64,000 nt of DNA from DATHTC01 sp035456465 (lineage in GTDB: Bacteria; Actinomycetota; Thermoleophilia; Gaiellales; Gaiellaceae), in contig DATIDD010000077.1 of NCBI GenBank assembly GCA_035456465.1, positions 1 through 64,000 on the forward strand, read 5' to 3'. Positions 7,200-15,746 of the stretch are shown here, piece by piece; the first letter of the stretch is position 1; the number at the start of each line of letters is the position of its first letter. A model generated the notes under the pieces. That model was not told where the DNA came from, did not search any database, and saw nothing but the letters and a program-made list of their open reading frames with translations. Made by a program: the position numbers and the translations under genes.

Positions 7200-9014
7200 C
7201 TAGGCGGTCGCGAGCAGCTCGAGCACGCCGAGCGGCTGCCGGAACGGCGCGACGACGTAGACGCCGGCGGCCTTCTCCCGCGACTCGGCGAGGAGCTCCC
7301 GCGCCAGCTCGAGGCCGACGGCGCGCGCGTCGGCGCCGGCGGCGCGCAGGCGCTCCTGCACCGGCTCGGGGACGACGATCCCGGGCACCTCGTTGTGGAG
7401 CCGCTGCGCCAGCTGCAGGCTGGGGAGCGGCCACACGCCGACGAGCAGCGGGATCGGCGACGAGCCGCCGAGCCGCGCGAGGAAGCGGTCGAGGAACGCG
7501 AGGTCGAAGAGCACCTGGGTCATCGCGAAGCGCGCGCCGGCCTCGAGCTTCTCCTCGAAGCGGCGCAGCTCGACGTCGAGGTCGTCCGCGGACGGGTTCA
7601 CCGCGACGCCGCAGAAGAACGAGGTCGGCGCGTCGATGGCGCGGCCGTGGAAGTCCTCGCCGCGATTGAGGGACGCGACGATCGCCGTCAGTCCGATCGC
7701 GTCGACCTGGTAGACGCCGTGCGCGCCGGGGTAGTCCGCCTCTTCCGGTGGGTCGCCCGTCACCGCGAGGACGTTGCGGACGCCCGCGGCGTGAGCCCCC
7801 AGGAGCAGCGACTCGAGCCCGGCGATCGTGGCGTCCCGCGTCGTCAGGTGCGGGATGGTCTCGACCCCGGTCGCCTGCTCGATCGCGACCGAGACCATCA
7901 CGCCGCTCATCCGCGCGCGGGCGCGTGGGTTGTCGTTGACGTCGACGAAGTGCGCGGTGCCGGACTCCTTCAGCGTTCGCGCGGTCTCGAGCAGCGCGGC
8001 GGCGTCCGCCCCGAGCGGCGGGTCGAGCTGCACGGACACGACGAACTCGCCGCTCCCCAGCATCCGCGCCAGCTCCGTCTCGCCGTCGGCCGGCGACGCC
8101 GGCACCGGCAGGTCGCGCTCGCGGGGGACGAACGCCAGCGCCGGCTCGCGGCCCGCGTCGATCGCCTCGCGGATCGCGGCCACCTGCGCCGGCGTCGTGC
8201 CGCAGCACCCGCCGACGATCCCCGCGCCGAGTCGCCGCGCCTGCGCTGCGAACTCGCCGAAGTACTCGGGCGTCGCGTGCGGGTAGACGATCCGGCTGCC
8301 GGACAGCGACGCGAGCCCGATGTTCGGCAGCGCCGCCAGCACGCGGCCCTCTCCGGCCATGTCCGTGAGGGCCGTCAGCGCCGCCTGCGGCCCGGCGCCG
8401 TGGTTCGCGCCCACCGCGGCGAGCCCGAGCGGCTCGAGCCGTGCGGCGGCCTCGCGCGCGGAGACGCCGCCGAGCGTCTGCCCGTCCGTGTCGAACGTCA
8501 TCAGCGCGACGATCGGGAGCGACGTCGCGGCGCGGACGGCCTCGACCGCCGTGACGAGCTCGTCGAGGTCGTAGAACGTCTCGACCATGAAGAGGTCGGC
8601 GCCGCGGCCCTCGAGGATCGCGGCCTGTTCCGCGAAGAGCTCGGCCCTGGGCTCGCCGCGGAGCTCGACGTCGCCGAGCGGCCCGATCGAGCCGGCGATG
8701 AACACGTCGCGCCCCGTGACCTCTCGCGCCTCGCGGGCGAGCTTCACCGCCGTCGAGTTGATCCGCTCGAACTCGTCCTCGAGGAAGTGCGTCGCCAGCT
8801 TCGGGCGGTTGGCGCCGAACGTGTTCGTCTCGATCAGCTCCGCGCCGGCGCGGATGTACGCCACGTGCACCGAGACGACGCTCTCGGGGGCGCGGAGGTT
8901 GGCCTCCTCCGGGCAGCGGAGGCGCGGGACCGCGTCGGAGATGAGCGCGCCCATGCCGCCGTCGGCCACGATCGGAGGGCCCGCCGCGAGGCGCTCGAGG
9001 AGCCGGTTCGCCAT
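7200..9014 (-). CDS. bifunctional homocysteine S-methyltransferase / methylenetetrahydrofolate reductase
   Basis: 604 residues, YitJ-like fusion. The N-terminal half is a homocysteine methyltransferase: GGMGALI, ETNTFGANR, and the zinc-binding GGCCGTTP. The C-terminal half is a TIM-barrel 5,10-methylenetetrahydrofolate reductase (VSVQLDPP, NVLAVTGDPP, FAMTQVLFD). It would make 5-methyl-THF and methylate homocysteine to methionine in the cytosol. The start at MANRLLERL (9014) is preferred over upstream codons because TACGGT lies 6 nt before it, a leaderless layout. The hairpin-rich region upstream could carry regulation. Confidence 0.92.
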   Translation of the reverse strand: MANRLLERLAAGPPIVADGGMGALISDAVPRLRCPEEANLRAPESVVSVHVAYIRAGAELIETNTFGANRPKLATHFLEDEFERINSTAVKLAREAREVTGRDVFIAGSIGPLGDVELRGEPRAELFAEQAAILEGRGADLFMVETFYDLDELVTAVEAVRAATSLPIVALMTFDTDGQTLGGVSAREAAARLEPLGLAAVGANHGAGPQAALTALTDMAGEGRVLAALPNIGLASLSGSRIVYPHATPEYFGEFAAQARRLGAGIVGGCCGTTPAQVAAIREAIDAGREPALAFVPRERDLPVPASPADGETELARMLGSGEFVVSVQLDPPLGADAAALLETARTLKESGTAHFVDVNDNPRARARMSGVMVSVAIEQATGVETIPHLTTRDATIAGLESLLLGAHAAGVRNVLAVTGDPPEEADYPGAHGVYQVDAIGLTAIVASLNRGEDFHGRAIDAPTSFFCGVAVNPSADDLDVELRRFEEKLEAGARFAMTQVLFDLAFLDRFLARLGGSSPIPLLVGVWPLPSLQLAQRLHNEVPGIVVPEPVQERLRAAGADARAVGLELARELLAESREKAAGVYVVAPFRQPLGVLELLATA

Positions 9015-9388
9015 CGCCGTACCGTAGTGAAGCGAGGCGGTCAACCGGCTTCGGGTGATGGATGAAGTGACCTCCCGTCGACGATAGTCACATCAGCTCG
9101 ACCGACCCGATGCGGCGGGGCCGGCGAGTCCCAAGCGAAGCGGCCCCGATGCGGCGGGGGCTGCTTCGCGATCGGAACGGCCTCGAGATCGAGGCCGGCC
9201 AAGGAGGGGCGCCGACCGGGCGGCGGTCGCGCCCCTCGCTCTTTCCGGAGGGCCGACGCGGCGAGCGGGGCTCAAGTCCGGCGGTGACGGTGCCGATGGG
9301 TGAGCGTTCCTTGCCGGGGACTGACGGCAACCATCCTGCGGCAAGGCTTCGGCGGCGGGCTCCGGCCCGCCGCCTCGCGTTCGTCGAC
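9015..9388. other. 374-bp hairpin-rich intergenic region
   Basis: No gene was found between the methyltransferase and SDR starts/stops. The region holds a series of perfect or near-perfect inverted repeats. These are 9135-9169 (GCGAAGC and inner CCCCG arms), the palindrome 9179-9196, 9204-9237 (GAGGGGCG arms with an inner GACC stem), CCTTGCCG 9309-9316 against 9339-9346, and a 10-bp stem at 9351-9374. A 15-bp direct repeat (CCCGATGCGGCGGGG) occurs at 9106-9120 and 9145-9159. This density is unlike other spacers here and suggests a structured RNA or a repeat cluster. No known riboswitch consensus was matched convincingly. Confidence 0.5.
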
Positions 9389-10153
9389 CTAGTCGGGATG
9401 GATCGTGCGTCCCTCCATCCCGCCCGCGATCGTCACGACCTGTCCCGTGACGTGGCCCGAGAGACGGTCGGAGGCCAGCACGACGACCTGGCGGGCGACG
9501 TCTTCCGGGCGGGCGACCTTCCGCAGCGCCATCGTCCGCGAGAGCGCGCGCACCGTCTCCGGGTCGACGTGGCCGCGCGTCATCGGCGACTCCGTCCAGC
9601 CGGGCGCGACCGCGTTCACGCGGGCGAGCGGTGCTGCGCGCACGACCTCGTTCTTCAGCGAGAGCAGCAGGCCGCCGAGGATGGCCGACTTCGCGGCCGC
9701 GTAGTCGGCGTGCCCGGCCTCCCCGACGAGGCCGGCGGTCGACCCGACCAGCACGAGGCTCCCGTGACCGGTGCGCACGACCTCGCGGAGGAAGGCCCGT
9801 GCCGTCAGGAACGTGGCGGTCAGGTTCGCGCGCAGCGTGTCCTCCCAGCGCTCGAGCGGGAGCTCCCACGCCGGCACGTCCTCCTGCGGCCACACCCCCG
9901 CGACGGCGGCGCAGACGTCGACGCGGCCGAGCGCCGTCCGCGCTTCCGCGAAGACGCGCTCGACCTCACGCTCGTCGCGGAGGTCGCCGCCGACGACCGC
10001 GTCGGCGCCGGTGGCCTCGGCCCGCTCGCGCCCGCGGTGGTAGTGCGCGACCACGCGCGCGCCCTCCTCCCTGAACGCGGCGACGCAGGCGGCGCCGATC
10101 CCTCCCGATCCGCCGGTGACGAGCACGCCGCACCCGCGCAGCCCGGTCTCCAT
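9389..10153 (-). CDS. SDR-family NAD(P)-dependent oxidoreductase
   Basis: 254 residues, classical short-chain dehydrogenase. The cofactor motif is TGGSGGIG (13-20), followed by DLRD. The catalytic triad is Ser138 (GSTAG), Tyr151 and Lys155 (YAAAK). The C-terminal IAGGMEG resembles FabG-like reductases, but residues defining a substrate are not evident. The usual NAG motif is replaced by VAG. ATG start with TAGCGT 8 nt upstream (leaderless type). It is divergent from dppA with only 51 bp between starts. Confidence 0.88.
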   Translation of the reverse strand: METGLRGCGVLVTGGSGGIGAACVAAFREEGARVVAHYHRGRERAEATGADAVVGGDLRDEREVERVFAEARTALGRVDVCAAVAGVWPQEDVPAWELPLERWEDTLRANLTATFLTARAFLREVVRTGHGSLVLVGSTAGLVGEAGHADYAAAKSAILGGLLLSLKNEVVRAAPLARVNAVAPGWTESPMTRGHVDPETVRALSRTMALRKVARPEDVARQVVVLASDRLSGHVTGQVVTIAGGMEGRTIHPD

Positions 10154-10204
10154 GCGGCGGAACGCTACTCGGGCTCGGCCCGATGCGCCTAAGCTCCTCG
10201 GGTC

Positions 10205-11014
10205 GTGCGGGTCCTCATCATCAGCGACATGGAGGGCGTGGCGGGGATCGTCAATCCCTCGCAGACGAACGCCGGCGAGCCGCTCTACGAGGAGGGGCGG
10301 AAGCTCTACACCGAGGAGATCAACGCGGCGGTGCGGGGCGCGAAGGCCGCGGGCGCGACCGAGATCGTCGTGATGGACCACCACGGCGCGGGCGGCGGCT
10401 TCAGCTTCAACTCGCTCGTCCCCGAGCTGCTCGACCCCGCGTGCCAGTTCGTCGTGCAGGAGGAGTGGACGCAGTACACGACGTTCCTCGAGGAGGGGGT
10501 CGACGCGTGCCTCCTCGTGGCGATGCACGCGATGGCCGGGACGTCCGGCGGCGTGCTGAACCACACCGTCTCGGGGCGGTCGTGGCAGAACCTCTGGTTC
10601 AACGACGTCCTCGTGGGCGAGACCGGGATCAACGCGGCGCTTTGCGGCACGTGGGGCTGCCCCGTCGTCCTCGTGACGGGCGACGAGGCCACCTGCCGCG
10701 AGGCCGCAGCGCTGCTCGGCGGCGACCTCACCACCGTGACCGTGAAGTGGGGGATCAGCGCCAGGGGCGCACGGAACCTCGTCCCCGTGCGCGCCCGGGA
10801 GCTGATCGAGGCGGGCGCGCGCGAGGCGCTGGGCAGGCGCGGCTCGGTGCCGCCCTACGATCCCGGCCGCCCCTGTGCGATCCGCGTCGAGTTCACGAGC
10901 ACCGACGGCGTCGACCAGTACCGCAACCGCACCGGTGTCGAGGTGCTCGGCGCCCGCCAGATCGTCAGCCGGGCCGACGACTGGTGGACGGCCTGGCGGC
11001 AGTTCTTCTTCTAG
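10205..11014 (+). CDS. dppA: M55-family D-aminopeptidase
   Basis: 269 residues. The metal ligands of Bacillus subtilis DppA are at matching places: Asp8 and Glu10 (SDMEG), His60 (MDHHG), His108 (AMHAM) and Glu139 (GET). These enzymes remove D-amino acids from D-Ala peptides, so it may salvage murein peptides; M55 members are cytoplasmic and no signal peptide is present. GTG start with TAAGCT 9 nt upstream (leaderless type). Its stop overlaps the convergent nucleotidyltransferase-like gene by 4 bp. Confidence 0.9.
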   Translation: MRVLIISDMEGVAGIVNPSQTNAGEPLYEEGRKLYTEEINAAVRGAKAAGATEIVVMDHHGAGGGFSFNSLVPELLDPACQFVVQEEWTQYTTFLEEGVDACLLVAMHAMAGTSGGVLNHTVSGRSWQNLWFNDVLVGETGINAALCGTWGCPVVLVTGDEATCREAAALLGGDLTTVTVKWGISARGARNLVPVRARELIEAGAREALGRRGSVPPYDPGRPCAIRVEFTSTDGVDQYRNRTGVEVLGARQIVSRADDWWTAWRQFFF

Positions 11015-11598
11015 GTCGCGGCGGTCGCCGTCGGCTCCGGCACGATCCCGAGCCCCTCGACGAGCGTGAAGAACGCGCGCGCCCACGGGGAGTGCTGCGT
11101 GCGGTCGCGGACGTGGTCCCAGTCGATCTGCTCGCGGAGCGCCCGCGCGATCGTCAGCACGGAGCCGAAGTCGGGCTCCTGCTCCTTCAGCGCGAGCAGC
11201 TTCGTGGTCATCACGTCCTCGAGCGCGAGGATCGGCAGCCGCATGGCCATCAGCTCGAACTCGTCGGCGCGCTCGAGCCACTCGTCGGTGACGGGGCCGC
11301 CGCTCGGGCAGAAGACGAGGTCGACGAGCACGCCCTCGTCGTCGTCCCAGACCTTGAGCAGCCAGTCCTCGGGCGGCCGCTCGGCGCGCATCCGGGCCTC
11401 GCGGACGAGCGCCTCCTGCGCCCGCTCGGCGTCGGCCGGCTTGACGAAGAAGTCGACGTCGTGGTCGGTCTCGGGCCCACCGCGAGCCCAAGCCGCGAGC
11501 CCGCCGCCGAGCGCGAACGGGATCTCCTCGTCGCGCAGGATCGCCGCCACCTTCTTCAGGGAGGCGACGAAGCTCTCCATCGTCCGGTCGCTCGGCAT
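11011..11598 (-). CDS. nucleotidyltransferase-fold protein
   Basis: 195 residues. FALGGGLAAWARGG then TDHDVDFFV is the GG...DxD pattern of nucleotidyltransferase-fold proteins (AbiEii/MNT-like). The Asp pair needed for metal is kept. The rest is mixed alpha/beta ending in a Thr/Ala tail. No HEPN or antitoxin partner sits beside it, so a toxin-antitoxin role is not supported. The ATG at 11598 is chosen; an internal ATG at 11580 is possible. It is convergent with dppA and divergent from the phosphoesterase. Confidence 0.65.
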   Translation of the reverse strand: MPSDRTMESFVASLKKVAAILRDEEIPFALGGGLAAWARGGPETDHDVDFFVKPADAERAQEALVREARMRAERPPEDWLLKVWDDDEGVLVDLVFCPSGGPVTDEWLERADEFELMAMRLPILALEDVMTTKLLALKEQEPDFGSVLTIARALREQIDWDHVRDRTQHSPWARAFFTLVEGLGIVPEPTATAAT

Positions 11599-11677
11599 CT
11601 CTCGGACCCGCGGTTCCCGCGCCGCGGCCTCGCTAACCGCGTGTCGGGAGGCGCGTGCCCGGGGTATGGGAGGGAGG

Positions 11678-12439
11678 ATGACCCGGCACATCCGGATCGC
11701 GGCCGCGGGCGACGTCCACGCCTCCGAGGCGGCCCGTGAGCGCGTCGAGGACGCGTTCGGCCGGCTCGAGGACGTCGACCTCGTGCTCCTCGCCGGCGAC
11801 CTGACGACGCACGGGGAGCCCGAGCAGGCGCTCGTCGTGGCCGACGCGGCGCGAGGCGTCGACGCCCCCGTGGTCGCCGTGCTCGGCAACCACGACGTCC
11901 ACGCGGGACGGCAGGCGGAGGTCGCGCGCGTGCTGCGCGACGCCGGGATCGTCGTGCTCGACCGGGGGGCGGAGGTGCTCGAGCTGGGCGAGCTCGAGGT
12001 CGGCGTCGTGGGGACGAAGGGCTTCGTCGGCGGGTTCCCCGGCTCGTCGATCCCGGACTTCGGGGAGCGGCTGCTGCGCGACCTCTACCGCGAGACCACG
12101 GAGGAGATGTGCGCGGTCGAGCGTGGGCTGCAGCAGGTCGCCGGAGCCGACCTCCGCATCGTGCTGCTGCACTACGCGCCGGTGGTCGACACGCTCGCGG
12201 GCGAGCCCGCCGGGATCCACGCGATGCTCGGGTCGGCGCGGCTCGCGATCCCGATCGCGGAGTACCAACCGGACCTGGTCCTCCACGGGCACGCGCACGC
12301 GGGCAGCTTCGAGGGTCGCATCGGCGAGACGCCGGTCTACAACGTCGCGGTGCACGTGACGGGACGGGACTTCTACGTCCTCGACCTGAACGTCCGGCCG
12401 CGGCGCCATCCCGAGATCGAGGTCGAGTCGGCCCCGTAG
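11678..12439 (+). CDS. calcineurin-like metallophosphoesterase
   Basis: 253 residues. All motifs of the dinuclear phosphoesterase fold are visible: GDVH near the N-terminus, LLAGDLT, LGNHDVH, LLHYAP and HGHAHAG. It hydrolyses an unknown phosphoester; no signal peptide, so cytosolic. The ATG at 11678 follows a purine-rich GGGAGGGAGG. An in-frame ATG four codons upstream is an alternative start. Confidence 0.85.
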   Translation: MTRHIRIAAAGDVHASEAARERVEDAFGRLEDVDLVLLAGDLTTHGEPEQALVVADAARGVDAPVVAVLGNHDVHAGRQAEVARVLRDAGIVVLDRGAEVLELGELEVGVVGTKGFVGGFPGSSIPDFGERLLRDLYRETTEEMCAVERGLQQVAGADLRIVLLHYAPVVDTLAGEPAGIHAMLGSARLAIPIAEYQPDLVLHGHAHAGSFEGRIGETPVYNVAVHVTGRDFYVLDLNVRPRRHPEIEVESAP

Positions 12440-12472
12440 GCCCCACGCCGGCCGGACGTACACTGGCGGCGG

Positions 12473-13243
12473 ATGGCGTCCGTCACGTCGCTCTGGCTCG
12501 CTCCCGTGAAGGGCCTCGGGCTGACCAGCCCGCAGGAGATCGAGCTCGCGCGCACGGGCGTCGACGACAACCGGCGGTTCGCCCTCGTCGACGAGGGTGG
12601 GCGGCGGTACGGCGCTCTGCGCGACCCGCGTCTCGTCGCGATCGACGTCGACTGGGACGCGGCGTCGCGGCGGCTCGAGCTCCGCTTCCCGGACGGCGCC
12701 GTCGTCGACGGCGTGGTGGAGACGGACGGCGCGATCGAGACCGACCTGTTCAGCCGCGTCCTGCGCGGACGGCTGGTGGTGGGGCCGTGGGCGGACGCGA
12801 TCTCGTCGTACCTCGGCCGGGAGGTGCGGATGCTCGAGAGCGAGCCCGGCGGGACCCGCGCGGTCGACCGGCGGCGCGGGCCGGTCACGATCCTGTCCGA
12901 GGCCTCGCTCGGGGAGCTCGCGCGCCGGGCCGGCGTCGACGCCGTCGACGGCCGCCGGTTCCGCATGCTGATCCACGCCGGCGGGACGGCGCCGCACGAG
13001 GAGGACGAGTGGATCGCGCGCGACGTGCGCGTCGGCGAGGCGGTCGTGCGCGTGCACGAGCAGGTGGCGCGGTGCGCGATCACGACGACCTCGCCCGAGA
13101 GCGGCAGGCGCGACCTCGACACGCTCCGTGTGATCAAGGGCTACCGCGGCGTCCGCGACGAGGACGCGATCGACTTCGGCGTGTGGGGCGACGTGGTCGA
13201 GCCTGGCCGCGTCCGCGTCGGCGACGAGATCGTGCCGCTCTAG
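12473..13243 (+). CDS. MOSC-domain protein (mARC/YcbX-like)
   Basis: 256 residues. The N-terminal beta-barrel part (LWLAPVKGLGL, RRFALVD) precedes a MOSC domain. Cys201 (VARCAITTTSPESG) is the Cys that binds molybdenum cofactor in mARC/YcbX proteins, which reduce N-hydroxylated compounds. GTVDP-like C-terminal residues are replaced by SGRRDLDTLRVIKGYR. ATG start with TACACT 8 nt upstream (leaderless type). The electron-transfer partner is not nearby. Confidence 0.85.
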   Translation: MASVTSLWLAPVKGLGLTSPQEIELARTGVDDNRRFALVDEGGRRYGALRDPRLVAIDVDWDAASRRLELRFPDGAVVDGVVETDGAIETDLFSRVLRGRLVVGPWADAISSYLGREVRMLESEPGGTRAVDRRRGPVTILSEASLGELARRAGVDAVDGRRFRMLIHAGGTAPHEEDEWIARDVRVGEAVVRVHEQVARCAITTTSPESGRRDLDTLRVIKGYRGVRDEDAIDFGVWGDVVEPGRVRVGDEIVPL

Positions 13244-13259
13244 CCGACGCGCCGAGCAG

Positions 13260-13276
13260 CCGGGGTCAGGCCCCGG
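13260..13276. repeat. GGGGTCAGGCCCC hairpin, copy 1
   Basis: CCGGGG-TCAGG-CCCCGG followed by CCA...CCGG. A near-copy occurs at 13364-13380 (loop CCAGC, same flank). Such GGGGTCAG-type palindromes are typical of REP-like extragenic repeats. They lie between the convergent MOSC and permease genes and may also terminate transcription. Confidence 0.5.
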
Positions 13277-13363
13277 CCACGACCGGAAGGGACGCACCAC
13301 CGACGTGGGCATGCGGGTCGCCGTGATCGAACGGTCGCGCGGCGCCAGCCGTACGGGACGTGT

Positions 13364-13380
13364 CCGGGGCCAGCCCCCGG
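13364..13380. repeat. GGGGTCAGGCCCC hairpin, copy 2
   Basis: CCGGGG-CCAGC-CCCCGG followed by CCATGGCCGG, matching copy 1 and its flank with few changes. It lies 16 bp past the stop of the last ABC-2 permease of the exporter operon. Confidence 0.5.
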
Positions 13381-13395
13381 CCATGGCCGGTGCGC

Positions 13396-14193
13396 TCAGT
13401 AGGTCTCGAGCGCGGCGCTGCGCCTGCCCTGCAGCTCGAAGAACCGGAAGAGCCCGAACGCGGCTGCGGCGTAGACGACGCCGACGAGCGCCTCCGTCCA
13501 CACGAGCCCGGCCACGTCGGCCAGCGCGGCACCGGCCACGACCTCGCGCGCCGCCTCAATCCCGTGGGTGAGCGGCAGCATCCGCCCGATCCGCTCCGCC
13601 CAGCCCGGCAGCTCGTCGAGCGGCACGTTCACGCCGCAGAAGACCCAGAACAGGTAGTACGCGAGGTTCGAGATCAGGAACACGTCGCGGGCCCGCATCC
13701 CGATCGAGCCGAGCATCAGCCCGAACGCCGTCGCCGACGCGACCGAGATCGCGACGACGAGCGCGAGCGGCGGCAGCGACGACGCCGCCGGGTCGAAGTC
13801 GAGCAGCGCCCAGCCGACGACGAAGCCCCACGTCGACACGACCAGGCCGTTCGCAAGCACCGGGAGCGAGCGCCCCATGAACAGCGCGAACCGGTTCGCC
13901 GGGGTGGCGAGCAGCGGCGCCAGCGTCTGGAACTGCCGCTCGTTCGCGATCGTCATCGTCCCCGCGAAGATCGCCGACATGCAGGAGATCTGCACCGCGT
14001 TCCCGACGACGAAGAACGTGTCGTCCTCGAGGCCCGAGTAGCGGCCCATGTAGGCGAACAGGAGGATCTGGAACAGCGGCCCGGCGAGCATCGTCGGGAT
14101 GTAGATCGCCGGCCGGATCCAGTTGAACAGCGCCCGGTAGGCGATGAGGCCGCCCACGAAGAAGAGCCGGAGCCAGGCGCGGACGCCGGTCAC
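13396..14193 (-). CDS. ABC-2 permease, type B, copy 2
   Basis: 265-residue integral membrane protein with six hydrophobic segments of the ABC-2 fold. It aligns with the 14957-15742 permease: FQILLFAYMGR, VVGNAVQ, MGRSLPVLAN and LPLTHGIEAARE each have a counterpart there. GTG start overlaps the previous stop by 4 bp (GTGA). It is the fifth and last gene of an operon headed by a DrrA-like ATPase. The cargo cannot be told from sequence. Confidence 0.88.
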   Translation of the reverse strand: MTGVRAWLRLFFVGGLIAYRALFNWIRPAIYIPTMLAGPLFQILLFAYMGRYSGLEDDTFFVVGNAVQISCMSAIFAGTMTIANERQFQTLAPLLATPANRFALFMGRSLPVLANGLVVSTWGFVVGWALLDFDPAASSLPPLALVVAISVASATAFGLMLGSIGMRARDVFLISNLAYYLFWVFCGVNVPLDELPGWAERIGRMLPLTHGIEAAREVVAGAALADVAGLVWTEALVGVVYAAAAFGLFRFFELQGRRSAALETY

Positions 14194-14960
14194 GTCAGCG
14201 AGAGCGTCGCCTGCCGCCGGGCGGCCCGCTCGAAGTAGCGGAGGAAGAACGCCGCGATCGCGACGTACCCGGCGCCGAGGAGCAACGTCATCGCCACGTC
14301 GGGCGCGGGACTGCCGCCGAGCGCGGCGTCGCGAAGCGCGCGCATCCCCCACGTCGGCGCGAGCGCCCACGAGATCGGAAGCACCCACGACGGCAGCAGT
14401 GACAGGGGGACGAGCAGCCCGGTGACGAGCAGCACCGGCCACTCGAGCATGTTCGACAGCGCGTTCGCGTGGCGGTAGAGGACGAAGGTGGCCGCGAACA
14501 CCATCCCGAGCAGCCCGAGGCCGACGATGGTGACGGGGACGGCGACCGCGAACCACAGCGGGTGCTCGACCGTGAACGGGATCCCGAACGCGAGCCGCCC
14601 CCAGAGCAGGGTCGCGCAGAGGGAGTAGATCCCGATCGTCGAGGTCGCGAGCGTCAGCGGCAGCACGACGAGGAAGAACGGCGCGGGCGCCGCGACGAGG
14701 AGCTCGAGCGTCCCCTGCCACCGCTGCCACTGGATCGCGCCACCGGAGCCGAACAGCGTGGACGACCAGATCCCGTACACCGCGGCTCCGAGCGCAGCCC
14801 AGAAGAGCGTCCCTTCCCGCTGCCCGGCCTGGAACATGAAGAACGCGACCGTGGCCAGGATGACCGGCATGAACACCGTCGTCAGAAGGAAGAACCACGA
14901 CAGCGTCAGGCCCTTCAGGTGGAAGACCCAGCCCCGGTGGACGAGCCGCAGGGTGCTCAC
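14190..14960 (-). CDS. ABC-2 permease, type A, copy 2
   Basis: 256 residues, six membrane segments. It is a paralog of the 15747-16508 permease. Both have a WQGTLELLVAAP/WHGTLELLVAAP stretch, a VEHP loop, and PLSLLPSWVLPISWALAPTWG in equivalent places. GTG start overlaps the upstream stop by 4 bp. Together with its type B neighbour it forms the second half of a duplicated permease pair. Confidence 0.88.
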   Translation of the reverse strand: MSTLRLVHRGWVFHLKGLTLSWFFLLTTVFMPVILATVAFFMFQAGQREGTLFWAALGAAVYGIWSSTLFGSGGAIQWQRWQGTLELLVAAPAPFFLVVLPLTLATSTIGIYSLCATLLWGRLAFGIPFTVEHPLWFAVAVPVTIVGLGLLGMVFAATFVLYRHANALSNMLEWPVLLVTGLLVPLSLLPSWVLPISWALAPTWGMRALRDAALGGSPAPDVAMTLLLGAGYVAIAAFFLRYFERAARRQATLSLT

Positions 14961-15742
14961 GCGCGCTCCAGGGTGGCGTGCCGGCGGCTGAGCAGCTCGA
15001 GCTGGCGCAGGACGGCGTAGCCGACGACGAGGTAGGCGCAGCCGATCAGCGCCTCGACCCCCACGAGGCCCGCGACGTCGCCGAGCGCGTCGCCCGCGGC
15101 CAGCCGTCGCGCCGCCTCGATCGCGTGCGTGAACGGGAGCCACCGGCCGACCGCCTGCATCCACTCCGGCAGCCGGTCGGTCGCGACGTTCGCGCCGGTG
15201 AACACGAGCAGCAGGCCGAAGACGACGTTCGAGAGCACCGCGGTCTCGCGGACGACGAGCCCGATGCCCGCCGTCAGCAGCCCGAGCCCCGTGCACGAGA
15301 AGGCGGCGACCGCCGCGACGAGCGCGATCGGCGCGAAGGCGGACGTCGGGATGTCGAGGTCGAGCAGGAGGTAGGCGACCGTGAACGTGAACGCGGACAC
15401 GAACCAGGCGTTGGCGAGGACGGGGAGCGCGCGACCGAGGTAGAGGGGGAGCCGCGGCGCCGGCGTGACGAGGATGAACCCGAGCGTCTGCTGGAAGCGC
15501 TCGCCCGAGATGATCTGCGTCATCGCGAACAGGCACGGGATCGAGGCGTACTGGATCGCGTTCCCGATCACGTAGAACTCGTCGGACTCCGCACCGGCAG
15601 AGCGCCCGATGTAGACGAACAGGAGCACCTGGAAGACCGGGGCGACGAGCAGGCTCGGGATGAAGACGCCCGGCGAGAGGAAGCCGAAGAGCGCGCGGTA
15701 GCTCGTGACCCCGCCGACGAAGAAGAGCCGCGCCGACCTCAT
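14957..15742 (-). CDS. ABC-2 permease, type B, copy 1
   Basis: 261 residues, ABC-2 fold with a conserved GERFQQTLGFILVTPAPR loop (the ATPase-coupling region) and WLPFTHAIEAARRL near the C-terminus. ATG start; only 4 bp separate it from the preceding permease stop. It is the likely ancestor or sister of the 13396-14193 permease. Confidence 0.88.
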   Translation of the reverse strand: MRSARLFFVGGVTSYRALFGFLSPGVFIPSLLVAPVFQVLLFVYIGRSAGAESDEFYVIGNAIQYASIPCLFAMTQIISGERFQQTLGFILVTPAPRLPLYLGRALPVLANAWFVSAFTFTVAYLLLDLDIPTSAFAPIALVAAVAAFSCTGLGLLTAGIGLVVRETAVLSNVVFGLLLVFTGANVATDRLPEWMQAVGRWLPFTHAIEAARRLAAGDALGDVAGLVGVEALIGCAYLVVGYAVLRQLELLSRRHATLERA

Positions 15743-15746
15743 CGGC

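Noticed and set aside
9290..9375. SAM, cobalamin or c-di-GMP riboswitch
   Set aside because: Short matches such as GGCAACC and AAGTCC occur, but the full consensus core is not present and the plus-strand orientation has no matching downstream gene. Left as an unassigned structured region.
11011..11598. Toxin-antitoxin or abortive infection module
   Set aside because: The nucleotidyltransferase-like gene has no adjacent HEPN or antitoxin gene; neighbours are metabolic and convergent or divergent.
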